Origin: Bacillota bacterium
Lineage (GTDB): Bacteria; Bacillota; Bacilli; Alicyclobacillales; SLC66
Direction of reading: 5' to 3'
DNA: 16,126 nucleotides
NCBI GenBank assembly: GCA_021799325.1
Contig: JAJZAS010000009.1
Location: forward strand, 1-16,126
A model generated the notes under the pieces. The model ran no database searches, had not been told where the DNA came from, and saw nothing but the letters and a program-made list of their open reading frames with translations. The position numbers and the translations under genes were made by a program. Below, piece after piece: positions 1 through 7,632 of the stretch; within the stretch, counting starts at the first letter, position 1; each line of letters opens with the position of its first letter.

Positions 1-1656
1 GTGCGCTGGCATGATGCAACACGCATCCGTGAATTGACAATAGAACTGACAAAGGTGCCAAGCATTTCGGGGACAGATCAGGAACGGGAGATGGCGAATA
101 CCATCTATCAGATCTTAAAAAGTAACGATTACTTTGCAGCGCATCCGGAATTTTTGGAAAAACACTCGATTCCGGGTGATCCTTGGTCTCGCGAAGTGAT
201 CACTGCATTTGTCAAAGGAACAGGGAGTTCCCACAAAACGGTGGTGCTGTTAAGTCACTACGATGTCGTAGGGACGGATGATTATGGGCGATTTCAGCAA
301 ATGGCGTTTGACCCTGAAACGATCACCGAGAAATTACGCAAAGAAAATCCGGACGGCTTGGCTGAGGATGCGCGCTTGGATTTGGAATCCGGGAAGTGGC
401 TATTTGGGCGCGGTGTGATGGATATGAAAGCAGGACTTGCGTTGCAGATCGCGATGCTCGAGCACTATTCGCAACTAGAGGCGTGGGATGGCAATGTGAT
501 GCTAGTGGCTACGCCGGACGAAGAAACAGGCTCTGCTGGTATGTTTGAAGCGGTTGCGGTCTTGAATCGATTAAAGGAAAAATATGAGATGGATTATCAA
601 CTTTGCATTTGTTCCGAAGCCAATTGGCCTGTTTTTCCTGGTGATCACACCAAATACCTCTACACTGGATCTGTGGGAAAACTCTTGCCGGTAGTCAGTA
701 GTGTAGGGACGGCGACTCATGTGGGATCTCCGCTGCTTGGCGTCAATGCGGCTTGGATGGCTGCTGAAGTGGTGAGCCTGATGGAGCTATCCCACGAATT
801 TCAGGATAAGGTTGGCGATGAATCCACGCCGCTGCCGACTTGCCTGAATCTCCATATTGTCAAAGATGCGTATAATGTACAGACTCCTAGTTTTGCCTAT
901 GCGATGTTTAATGTGTTAACCATGAAGCAAACACCACAAGAAGTGTTAGCGAAAACGAAAAAGATGGCTGTTAGCGCGGCAGACCGAATCGTGGATCGCA
1001 TCGAGAAAAGTTATTCGATGGCAAACTCGGGGAAAGACATCAATTCGATGCGGCCTAAGGTATTTCTGTATCAAGAGTTGTATGAAAGAGGGATTGCGCT
1101 ATATGGAGAGGAGTTTGCCGATGAGATCCATCAAGAGATGCAACAACTATCGTCCTCTCAAGCGGAACCGCGAGAGGCCACGGTACATCTGATCCAGCAC
1201 GTCAGCCATTATTTTATGGAGGAAGCGCCTTTCTATGTGATTGCGCTTGCGCCGCCTTTTTACCCGCACGTGGTACTCGAAGAAACCGGGTCAGACAAAC
1301 CGCTAGTAGACATGATGGAAAAAGTATTGGCTGATGCATTAGCGGAAGATGGCGATGTGAAAATGATGCGGTTTTTCCCTGGATTGTCCGATGTCAGTTA
1401 CGCGCGTATTCGCCATGCAGAGCAAACTATGGATGCGGTGAGACAAAACATGCCTGTATTTGGGCATTTGTATTCGTTGCCGATTGAGGAAATGACCAAG
1501 CTGAATTTGCCAACTGTGAATATCGGACCATTTGGAAAAGACGCACATCAGTGGACGGAACGACTGGAACTGACGTTTTCCACAGAGGTGGCTCCGCAAC
1601 TATTGGCGAATACCATAGCCTATGTGCTGAACGATGGGAGCGAAAAAGGTGTATAA
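1..1656 (+). CDS. rocB: RocB-like M20 family metallohydrolase
   Basis: Predicted cytoplasmic zinc hydrolase of the M20 peptidase/deacylase family, closest in layout to B. subtilis RocB, an arginine-utilisation protein whose exact reaction is not established. Expected M20 residues are visible: His86 and Asp88 in SHYDVVG, Asp141 in the MDMKAG motif, and Glu174-Glu175 in TPDEETG as general base and metal ligand. A RocB-like YTGSVGKLLP segment follows near residue 220. The 551 residues compare with about 566 in B. subtilis RocB, and the N-terminus aligns from memory only a few residues inside the B. subtilis start. The reading frame begins at the first base of the window (GTG), so no ribosome binding site can be seen and the true start may lie upstream. 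The stop overlaps the start of the downstream dimethylargininase-family gene, so the two are translationally coupled and probably act on related substrates. An acyl- or peptidyl-arginine substrate is inference. Confidence 0.85.
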   Translation: MRWHDATRIRELTIELTKVPSISGTDQEREMANTIYQILKSNDYFAAHPEFLEKHSIPGDPWSREVITAFVKGTGSSHKTVVLLSHYDVVGTDDYGRFQQMAFDPETITEKLRKENPDGLAEDARLDLESGKWLFGRGVMDMKAGLALQIAMLEHYSQLEAWDGNVMLVATPDEETGSAGMFEAVAVLNRLKEKYEMDYQLCICSEANWPVFPGDHTKYLYTGSVGKLLPVVSSVGTATHVGSPLLGVNAAWMAAEVVSLMELSHEFQDKVGDESTPLPTCLNLHIVKDAYNVQTPSFAYAMFNVLTMKQTPQEVLAKTKKMAVSAADRIVDRIEKSYSMANSGKDINSMRPKVFLYQELYERGIALYGEEFADEIHQEMQQLSSSQAEPREATVHLIQHVSHYFMEEAPFYVIALAPPFYPHVVLEETGSDKPLVDMMEKVLADALAEDGDVKMMRFFPGLSDVSYARIRHAEQTMDAVRQNMPVFGHLYSLPIEEMTKLNLPTVNIGPFGKDAHQWTERLELTFSTEVAPQLLANTIAYVLNDGSEKGV

Positions 1657-2416
1657 AAAGGCGATTGTTTCAAAGATCGGGCGTAATTTCGAAGAGGGCT
1701 TAAGTGGAAAATTTGGCGATTTGGGCAAGCCAGATTACCATAAGGCGTTATCGCAGCACGAAGCATATGTGCAGGCGCTCGAAAAGTGCGGACTTGAAGT
1801 AGAGGTGCTGGAGGCAGATGAGGCGTACCCTGATTCCACGTTTGTGGAGGACGTCGCCATCGTGACGGATCACTTTGCGGTGATCACCAACCCCGAACCT
1901 TTAAGTAGAAATGGGGAAGTGGCAAGAATGGAAGAAGTGTTAAAGAGACACTTCTCCACGCTGGAGCGAATTGCAGCGCCTGGAACCCTGGAAGGTGGGG
2001 ATGTGCTACAAATTGGGAACACTTTTTACGTGGGCGTTTCAGAGCGGACGAATGAGAGTGGGGCCAAGCAATTGGCAGAGATATTGAGTAAGTATGGGTT
2101 TCAAACTGTCTTCGTGCCCATCAGTCGCGCTTTTCACTTAAAAGGGCTCGTTTCAGATTTGGGAGATGGCTATATCACGGTGGCAGGTGAACTTGTCGAC
2201 CACCCGGCGTTTGAAGGGTATCACAAAATCATCGTCGACCCCGACGAGGCGTATGCGTGTAATGTGCTGCGTATCAACGAATATGTGCTGATCCCCCAAG
2301 GCTATGAAAAGACGAAGGGGAAAATTGTCGATGCGGGATTTCAGGTGATGGAGTTGGAAATGTCGGAGTTTCAAAAGCAGGACGGCAGTTTGACGTGTTT
2401 ATCGTTGAAATTTTAG
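1649..2416 (+). CDS. ddaH: Dimethylargininase (DDAH) family amidinohydrolase
   Basis: Enzyme of the guanidino-modifying superfamily. The named activity of close relatives is hydrolysis of N-omega-methylated arginine to citrulline plus a methylamine, in the cytoplasm. From the GTG at 1649 the protein has 255 residues, typical for the family. Signatures: PDSTFVED at residues 61-68 (substrate-side acidic residues), LEGGDVL around 114-120, SERTN around 131-135, catalytic His163 in FHLKG, and catalytic Cys250 in the C-terminal DGSLTCLSLKF. The GTG at 1649 is preferred because GGGAG (1636-1640) lies 8 bases upstream and the protein then starts as MYKKAIVSK. An in-frame ATG at 1634 would add five residues but has no ribosome binding site. 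The start overlaps the rocB-like stop by 8 bases, indicating one operon. Arginine deiminase and agmatine deiminase are less likely, since length and the TCLS end fit DDAH. The physiological substrate in bacteria is uncertain. Confidence 0.87.
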   Translation: MYKKAIVSKIGRNFEEGLSGKFGDLGKPDYHKALSQHEAYVQALEKCGLEVEVLEADEAYPDSTFVEDVAIVTDHFAVITNPEPLSRNGEVARMEEVLKRHFSTLERIAAPGTLEGGDVLQIGNTFYVGVSERTNESGAKQLAEILSKYGFQTVFVPISRAFHLKGLVSDLGDGYITVAGELVDHPAFEGYHKIIVDPDEAYACNVLRINEYVLIPQGYEKTKGKIVDAGFQVMELEMSEFQKQDGSLTCLSLKF

Positions 2417-2456
2417 CAGCTAATAACTGTATATAAAATAACGATCTAATATTTTT

Positions 2457-2492
2457 AAAAATCAGCACATTTATTGATGTGTTGGTTTTTTT
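2457..2492 (+). terminator. Rho-independent terminator of the rocB-ddaH operon
   Basis: A 14-base left arm (2457-2470) pairs with 2477-2490 through a 6-base loop, and the right arm runs into a T-rich stretch ending at 2492. The pairs include two or three G-U wobbles, so the stem is moderate in strength. It lies 40 bases after the dimethylargininase stop and before the cheA promoter, so it separates the two transcription units. Confidence 0.75.
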
Positions 2493-2553
2493 ATGTTTTT
2501 AGAGGATTAAACTAAAATACTATACAATCATTCTACATCATTCGATTTTTTAT

Positions 2554-2582
2554 TTGACAAACATTATACAATGAGGTAGATT
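2554..2582 (+). promoter_or_regulatory. Sigma-A-like promoter for cheA-cheW-mcp
   Basis: A perfect TTGACA (2554-2559) is followed after 17 bases by TAGATT (2577-2582), which matches four of six positions of the -10 consensus. The surrounding DNA is AT-rich. A start point near 2589 would give a leader of roughly 105 bases before the cheA ATG. A second TTGACA at 2585-2590 has no good -10 partner. No sigma-D type flagellar promoter was recognised, which would be the usual control for late chemotaxis genes. Confidence 0.5.
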
Positions 2583-2599
2583 AGTTGACAGGAACAACA

Positions 2600-2695
2600 T
2601 TAGCACTGTAACACCTCGCCACTTGATCCTAAGTACCGGGGAGTTAGCCAATACTGCTGGATAGCGTAGGGTGCTTGTGGGGAAGAGGTGGGAAA
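2600..2695 (+). promoter_or_regulatory. Structured leader of cheA with two competing folds
   Basis: Fold A (occluding): CACCTC (2612-2617) pairs with GAGGTG (2685-2690), which is the cheA ribosome binding site. CCAC (2619-2622) pairs with GTGG (2677-2680), AGTACC (2632-2637) with GGTGCT (2670-2675), and TTAGC (2644-2648) with GCTGG (2656-2660) around a 7-base loop. Fold B (open): CTCGCC (2615-2620) pairs with GGGGAG (2638-2643) apart from one G-G mismatch, and ACTT (2621-2624) with AAGT (2631-2634), which leaves the binding site free. Because 2615-2622 are used in both folds they cannot coexist, as in a translational switch. The short strings ACTGTAAC (2605-2612) and AGCCA...TGCTGG recall cobalamin-riboswitch core pieces, but the rest of that consensus is missing, so no class is assigned. 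Confidence 0.45.
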
Positions 2696-4717
2696 ATGTC
2701 TTTATCTATAGGCAATGAATCGTTTGTGGATGTTTTTCTTTATGAAACGCTGCAAAATATCGAGGAACTAGAAATTCTTATTTTACACAATCAGGGTGAA
2801 GCCGCATTTAGCCGTGAAGTGGTACAACAAATGTTTCGTATTCTTCACACCATCAAAGGCTCTGCAGCGATGATGTCTTACATGCCCATTTCCCATACGG
2901 CTCATGCATTGGAAGACGTTTTTTCCTATCTGAGGGAAGATAAGAATGATTCCTATGATACTGTCGCATTATCAGATTTAATTCTGGCAACGATTGATTT
3001 TATTAAGATGGAATGCACTAAAATTAGTGAAGGCCAAGAGCCGGATGGCAATTCGCAAGAACTGACAGATGACATTTACTCGTTTCTTGAGACAATGAAA
3101 CAACACGTTAGCGATATCAGCACTGAAGCGGTTACTTCTTCTATGGAATCAGTTCCCCAAGGCCAATGGTATCGCGCATCTGTTCGATTTGAGGAAGGAT
3201 GTGAGATGCTAAACGTCAGGGCTTTTGCGTTAGTGCATCAACTGACTCCACTAGTAAATGAGGTTCACTCTTTGCCGGAAGATCTTGTTGCGGAAGAGAG
3301 TGCCGTCATCATTGCAAAATCGGGATTGCAGCTTACTATTAAAACCTCCCAATCTTATGATGACCTGTTGAAGTTTTTTGAATCCATCGCCTTTCTTTCC
3401 GAACTGGATCTGCAAACGGATGCTGAATCGGAGACTGCTACCCACTGCGTAACTGATGATCAAGCCTCCCCCCCATCAAATCATGAATCCCCAACGCTTA
3501 GCGAACCAAATCGTGAACCACCATCTTCATCTTCTTCGAAGATGTCTGCTCCTCTTCAAACGATGATCAGCGTCAGTGTTGAAAAACTCGATAAACTCAT
3601 GGACCTTGTTGGGGAAATGGTCATCGCAGAATCAATGGTAACGCACCATCCAGAGCTTCAAGGAATCAAATTGATCAATTTTCATCGTGATACACGCCAA
3701 TTGCACAAAATTACTACCGAATTAAAGGAAATTGCATTGTCGATTCGCATGGTCCCGCTCACCAAAACCTTTCACAAAATGCATCGTGTCATTCGCGATG
3801 TGGCTAAAAAACTAGAAAAAGACGTGGAGATTGAGGTGATCGGGGATGACATTGAGGTGGATAAGAACATCATCGAGCACATCTCCGATCCTATCATGCA
3901 CCTTGTGCGTAATGCAGTCGATCACGGACTAGAATCTATCCAAGAAAGACTGTCTTTGGGGAAACAACCCGCAGGGACAGTGACGTTAGAAGCACAGAAT
4001 TCGGGAGGTTACGTGCTTGTCTCCATTCGTGACGATGGACGCGGGCTTGATCCCAAGCAATTGATACAAAAAGCGATAGAAAAAGGCTTGTTGCATAAAC
4101 CGGCTAATGAGATGAGCGAGCAGGAAGCATTCAATCTAATATTTATGCCGGGATTTTCTACAAAAAAGGACGTTAGCGAATTTTCGGGGCGCGGAGTCGG
4201 CATGGATGTAGTGGCTCAAAACATCGAAGCGATTGGCGGCTCCGTGTTGGTTGACAGCCAGGTGGGGCACGGGACAAGCATCACCCTTAAAATTCCTACA
4301 ACCCTTGCCATCATTGATGGAATGAACGTGCGCGTAGGCAGAGCTATTTATACGATCCCGACAACTGGAGTGATTGAGTCATTTCGACCTGTTGCGAGTG
4401 CGGTGCTGAGCGATCCGGATGGACGTGAAATGATTATGGTGAGGGGGCAAGCCTATTCGTTGATTCGATTGCATCGCAGATTTGGAGTTCGATCTGATGG
4501 TGAGGATGTGACCAAGGGAATTGTGTTGATGGTCATGGGGGAAGGTGGTCCCATTTGCATCGCAGCCGATGAATTGGTGGGAACACAGCAAGTGGTGGTG
4601 AAGGAGCTTCCCACCTATATACAACGACTTCAACCCACTTCAGGGTTGGCAGGTTGCACGCTTTTGGGAGACGGTAGCATTAGTTTGATTATCAACACGC
4701 TGGGGTTGACAGCATAA
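2696..4717 (+). CDS. cheA: Chemotaxis histidine kinase CheA
   Basis: Histidine autokinase that is coupled to chemoreceptors by CheW and phosphorylates CheY- or CheB-type partners, in the membrane-associated array. The 673 residues show the full layout: Hpt/P1 with phospho-acceptor His51 in the HTIKGSAAMM motif; a P2-like response-regulator-binding domain at about 150-250; a Ser/Pro-rich linker at about 255-290; P3 dimerisation helices starting near ISVSVEKLDKLMDLVGEMV; a P4 ATP-binding domain with N-box Asn406 (HLVRNAVDHG), DDGRGLD from Asp446 and the GRGVGMD box from Gly498; and a CheW-like P5 to the C-terminus. The ATG at 2696 is chosen because GAGGTG (2685-2690) lies 5 bases upstream; a TTG at 2675 would add seven residues with no binding site. 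cheW follows after 20 bases. No cheY, cheB, cheR, cheC or cheD is in the window. Confidence 0.95.
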   Translation: MSLSIGNESFVDVFLYETLQNIEELEILILHNQGEAAFSREVVQQMFRILHTIKGSAAMMSYMPISHTAHALEDVFSYLREDKNDSYDTVALSDLILATIDFIKMECTKISEGQEPDGNSQELTDDIYSFLETMKQHVSDISTEAVTSSMESVPQGQWYRASVRFEEGCEMLNVRAFALVHQLTPLVNEVHSLPEDLVAEESAVIIAKSGLQLTIKTSQSYDDLLKFFESIAFLSELDLQTDAESETATHCVTDDQASPPSNHESPTLSEPNREPPSSSSSKMSAPLQTMISVSVEKLDKLMDLVGEMVIAESMVTHHPELQGIKLINFHRDTRQLHKITTELKEIALSIRMVPLTKTFHKMHRVIRDVAKKLEKDVEIEVIGDDIEVDKNIIEHISDPIMHLVRNAVDHGLESIQERLSLGKQPAGTVTLEAQNSGGYVLVSIRDDGRGLDPKQLIQKAIEKGLLHKPANEMSEQEAFNLIFMPGFSTKKDVSEFSGRGVGMDVVAQNIEAIGGSVLVDSQVGHGTSITLKIPTTLAIIDGMNVRVGRAIYTIPTTGVIESFRPVASAVLSDPDGREMIMVRGQAYSLIRLHRRFGVRSDGEDVTKGIVLMVMGEGGPICIAADELVGTQQVVVKELPTYIQRLQPTSGLAGCTLLGDGSISLIINTLGLTA

Positions 4718-4737
4718 GGGAAAAGGAGGAAATGTGA

Positions 4738-5232
4738 ATGTCGAAGGTATTATTGCAAACATCTGATGATTCAGTCGATTTTGATGAAGATACGCTGGCA
4801 GGCAAGTATCTGACGTTTTCGATAGGCGCAGAGTCATATGGCATAGAAATTCGACACGTCATCGAAATTATCAAGTTACAGCCGATGACGACAGTGCCGG
4901 AAATGCCGGATTATATTCAAGGGGTAATGAATCTGCGTGGTCAAATTTTTCCGGTGATGGATGTACGCAAAAGATTCAAAAAGGAAAGTGGTAATTACAA
5001 TGATCGAACGTGCATCGTGGTAATAGATGTGAATGGCCTATCCATCGGGCTCATAGTAGACAGTGTTTCGGAAGTACTCGCGATTTCCAATGAAGACATC
5101 GTGAGTCCTCCTGATTTGGGAAATGATCGGCAACGCTACATCGATAGCATTTGTCGCGCAAATGGAGAAGTCAAGTTATTGGTCAATGCCGCAAAACTTA
5201 TCGCTGATGAAGATCTTGAGTATTTTCAATAA
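4738..5232 (+). CDS. cheW: Chemotaxis coupling protein CheW
   Basis: Adaptor that links CheA (through its P5 domain) to the signalling tip of methyl-accepting chemotaxis proteins. The 164 residues form one CheW domain: LTFSIGAESYGIEIRHVIEI near residue 25, the conserved MPDYIQGVMNLRGQIFPVMDVR stretch at about 57-77, and GLIVDSVSEV near 103. A perfect AGGAGG (4724-4729) lies 8 bases before the ATG. The acidic N-terminal extension of about 20 residues (DDSVDFDEDT) before the domain is slightly longer than in minimal CheW proteins. It sits between cheA and mcp in the same operon, 19 bases before the mcp start, so its likely partners are the neighbouring kinase and receptor. Confidence 0.95.
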   Translation: MSKVLLQTSDDSVDFDEDTLAGKYLTFSIGAESYGIEIRHVIEIIKLQPMTTVPEMPDYIQGVMNLRGQIFPVMDVRKRFKKESGNYNDRTCIVVIDVNGLSIGLIVDSVSEVLAISNEDIVSPPDLGNDRQRYIDSICRANGEVKLLVNAAKLIADEDLEYFQ

Positions 5233-5251
5233 TCTTATGGAGGTTTTACAA

Positions 5252-7438
5252 ATGAATTGGTTGAGAAATATCAGTATAGCGGCAAGAATGACGATTTTTA
5301 CGATGGTGCTTAGTATCATGATTGCGGGCACGAGCCTATGGGCAGGAGTGCAAATGGCGTCAAGTAATGGATTTAAAGGGGGTAATGCTCTCTTTTGGAT
5401 AGCGGTGGTGGTGACCGTTTTAGTGGCAGTCTTGGCCGCAACGTTCTTAGTTCGTTCAGTGCAGCGACCTTTGTTGTCACTACTTAAGGGAATGCAAGCC
5501 TCTCATGATCATGATACGGATGGCATGGTTGAAGCATCAGGCAAAGATCTGGTGGCACAAGTGGCAGCACTTCATAATGAATTGGTGGCAGACCGCCAAG
5601 CAAGTGGGGTGCTTGCGAGGGCTCTCGCTAATGGAGATCTCAATGTCGCGCAATTATCTGCTGAAGCAAAGGATCCAGTTCTACAACAGTTGAGGATTGT
5701 AGCAGAGAAGTGGCACCAATTTATTACTGAACTAGAACGAATGGCAAAAGAACATGAACTTGGGGATATCGACGTGGTGATGAATGCCAGCGAATTGAGC
5801 GGAATCTATCGTCAAATGGCGACTTCTGTAAACGATCTCGTACAGTCACACATCACGATCAAGAAAAAAGCGATGGCTTGCGTGGCCGAATTTGCAAAAG
5901 GTAATTTTGCTGCTGAACTGGAGAAATTTCCTGGCAAAAAGGCCTTTATCAATGACAACTTGGAACTGCTCCGTAAAAATTTAATCGACGTCAACAGTGA
6001 AATTGGTCGATTGATTGAGGCGTCAAAAGCGGGACAATTGAGCGAACGCGCTGATGAGAAGAAATTTGAGGGAGATTGGGCAGTGCTTATGAATGGGCTT
6101 AACGGCCTCATCGGTGCCATTATTGAACCGGTTAACGAAGCTGCGCTGGTGCTTGAAGAAATGTCGAAGGGCAATCTTGACGTTGCAGTGAATGGCAATT
6201 ACAAAGGGGACCATGCCAAAATTAAAAAGTCGCTGAACGACACCATCCAGACTCTATCTGCCTATGTGGGCGAAATCAGTGAAGTGTTGACTGAGGTGGC
6301 AAACGGGAATCTCGATGTGGCAATTACTCGTGAGTATCGCGGAGATTTTACAAACATTAAAACCTCTTTGAATCATACGGTGGAAAGCATGTCTGGATAC
6401 ATCAATGAGATCAGCCATGTCCTTGGAGAGATTGCAGAGGGGAATTTGCAGGTGCAAACTTCTCGCGATTACGTGGGAGACTTCGAAGCGATCAAAACAT
6501 CTTTGATCAAGATTACTGAAGCATTGAGCGATACCCTTACGGATATTCAGCAATCGGCTGATCAGGTGGCTATGGGGGCACATCAGGTCTCTGAATCTGC
6601 CATGGTATTGTCACAAGGGGCAACCGAACAAGCCAGTGCGGTGGAGGAACTCACAGCGACGATGGAACAAATCTCTGCTCAAACAAAGATTAACTCCAAC
6701 AACGCCAATCAGGCGAATGAACTGGCTTTGACGGCTAAGGTTCAAGCCGAACGCGGCAATGAGCACATGTCGGAAATGCTGAATGCCATGGAGGAGATTA
6801 ACGAATCTTCAACCAGTATTTCGAAGATTATCAAAGTCATCGACGAAATCGCCTTTCAAACGAACATTCTAGCGTTAAATGCAGCTGTTGAGGCAGCGAG
6901 AGCAGGCCAGCATGGGAAGGGATTCGCAGTGGTGGCAGAGGAGGTTCGGAACCTAGCTGCACGCAGTGCCGATGCCGCGAAGGAGACCACCATGCTGATA
7001 GAAAGTTCAATGGGGAAAGTGGCCGATGGTTCCAAAATCGCTAGCGAAACCGCAACAGCACTTGAGCAAATTGTACATGGCATTGCGGATATGGCTAATC
7101 TGGTCGGAGGGATCGCTGATGCTTCCAATGAACAGGCGGCTGGGATCACGCAAGTGAATCAAGGGATCATTCAAGTCTCCAAGGTGGTGCAGATCAATTC
7201 CGCAAGTTCTGAAGAAGGAGCTGCAGCAAGTCAGGAGCTTTCCAGTCAGGCAGAAGTATTAAAGACGATGGTAGGTCGGTTTTCTCTGAAAGATGAACGG
7301 AAGAGGGCGCGTGAAGAGGTTACTCCCGATATGCTGCGGGTTTTTGATCGGATGCGTTCATCGAAAACATCTAGAAGTGGACGAGGCTCCTCTGGTCTTG
7401 CATTAGCAATAGGCGGCGGAGACCTTGGAAAATATTAA
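5252..7438 (+). CDS. Methyl-accepting chemotaxis protein with poly-HAMP array and no sizeable external domain
   Basis: Chemoreceptor feeding the CheA-CheW pair encoded just upstream. The 728 residues contain two N-terminal membrane helices (about 13-34 and 45-67) separated by only some ten residues, so there is essentially no extracellular ligand domain. Residues 128 to about 440 hold seven HAMP-like units, each with a Gly-(Asp/Asn/Gln)-hydrophobic connector (GDLNV 128, GDIDV 171, GNFAA 217, GQLSE 261, GNLDV 307, GNLDV 352, GNLQV 397). The long signalling coiled coil follows, with the hallmark tip EIAFQTNILALNAAVEAARA near 532. There is no C-terminal CheR/CheB-tethering pentapeptide; the tail is basic then Gly-rich. 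The ATG at 5252 is chosen for TGGAGG 8 bases upstream; the open frame extends to 5123 inside cheW without a binding site. The signal may come from the membrane, from the cytoplasm or from a partner protein; the ligand is unknown. Confidence 0.93.
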   Translation: MNWLRNISIAARMTIFTMVLSIMIAGTSLWAGVQMASSNGFKGGNALFWIAVVVTVLVAVLAATFLVRSVQRPLLSLLKGMQASHDHDTDGMVEASGKDLVAQVAALHNELVADRQASGVLARALANGDLNVAQLSAEAKDPVLQQLRIVAEKWHQFITELERMAKEHELGDIDVVMNASELSGIYRQMATSVNDLVQSHITIKKKAMACVAEFAKGNFAAELEKFPGKKAFINDNLELLRKNLIDVNSEIGRLIEASKAGQLSERADEKKFEGDWAVLMNGLNGLIGAIIEPVNEAALVLEEMSKGNLDVAVNGNYKGDHAKIKKSLNDTIQTLSAYVGEISEVLTEVANGNLDVAITREYRGDFTNIKTSLNHTVESMSGYINEISHVLGEIAEGNLQVQTSRDYVGDFEAIKTSLIKITEALSDTLTDIQQSADQVAMGAHQVSESAMVLSQGATEQASAVEELTATMEQISAQTKINSNNANQANELALTAKVQAERGNEHMSEMLNAMEEINESSTSISKIIKVIDEIAFQTNILALNAAVEAARAGQHGKGFAVVAEEVRNLAARSADAAKETTMLIESSMGKVADGSKIASETATALEQIVHGIADMANLVGGIADASNEQAAGITQVNQGIIQVSKVVQINSASSEEGAAASQELSSQAEVLKTMVGRFSLKDERKRAREEVTPDMLRVFDRMRSSKTSRSGRGSSGLALAIGGGDLGKY
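5633..6574 (+). repeat. Seven tandem HAMP-like units in the chemoreceptor gene
   Basis: Measured from each connector glycine, the units are spaced 43, 46, 44, 46, 45 and 45 residues apart (about 135 bases). The last three (glycine codons at 6170, 6305 and 6440) are most alike: each has G-N-L-x-V, then an aromatic-x-G-D block, then I-K-x-S-L. This suggests recent duplication of that segment, whereas the first four are diverged. Confidence 0.75.
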
Positions 7439-7453
7439 GCGTTAAGACAATAC

Positions 7454-7512
7454 ACTTCTGCAACTGAATGCCTACAGATACCATGTGGGCGAATAGTTGC
7501 AGAAGTTTTTTT
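7454..7512 (+). terminator. Strong Rho-independent terminator after mcp
   Basis: A perfect 12-base stem, ACTTCTGCAACT (7454-7465) with AGTTGCAGAAGT (7495-7506), is followed by seven T residues (7506-7512). The loop itself contains a second helix, GCCTAC (7470-7475) with GTGGGC (7485-7490, one T-G pair). It starts 15 bases after the mcp stop and closes the cheA-cheW-mcp unit. The recombinase therefore needs its own promoter. Confidence 0.93.
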
Positions 7513-7632
7513 GTATTCTTTTGCTGGAAAAAGATTAGCGATCTTTGGATAGATTGAATGATTTTGAGGTTTGAAGCTTCGTTGGCGCGGTGATAATAAT
7601 GAATAGACTAAGTGGACGAAGGATGTCATCAA

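Noticed and set aside
2600..2695. Calling the cheA leader a cyclic-di-GMP or cobalamin riboswitch
   Set aside because: The cyclic-di-GMP class I hallmarks are absent. For cobalamin, only ACTGTAAC and a loose match to the B12 box are present and the preceding conserved block is missing. It is kept as an unclassified structured leader.
2675..2695. TTG start for cheA at 2675
   Set aside because: There is no ribosome binding site before it, and the seven extra residues would translate the binding site of the better ATG at 2696.
5123..5251. Upstream extension of the chemoreceptor frame inside cheW
   Set aside because: It overlaps cheW in another frame and lacks a binding site; ATG 5252 has TGGAGG at ideal spacing and starts at the membrane helix region.
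7513..7632. Left attachment site or gerAA 5' remnant between the mcp terminator and the recombinase
   Set aside because: No GerA-like coding sequence and no visible repeat of the 9190-9230 region was found here. A GATAAT at 7592 with TTGAAG 15 bases upstream is too weak to call a promoter, and no sigma-E or sigma-K consensus was recognised.
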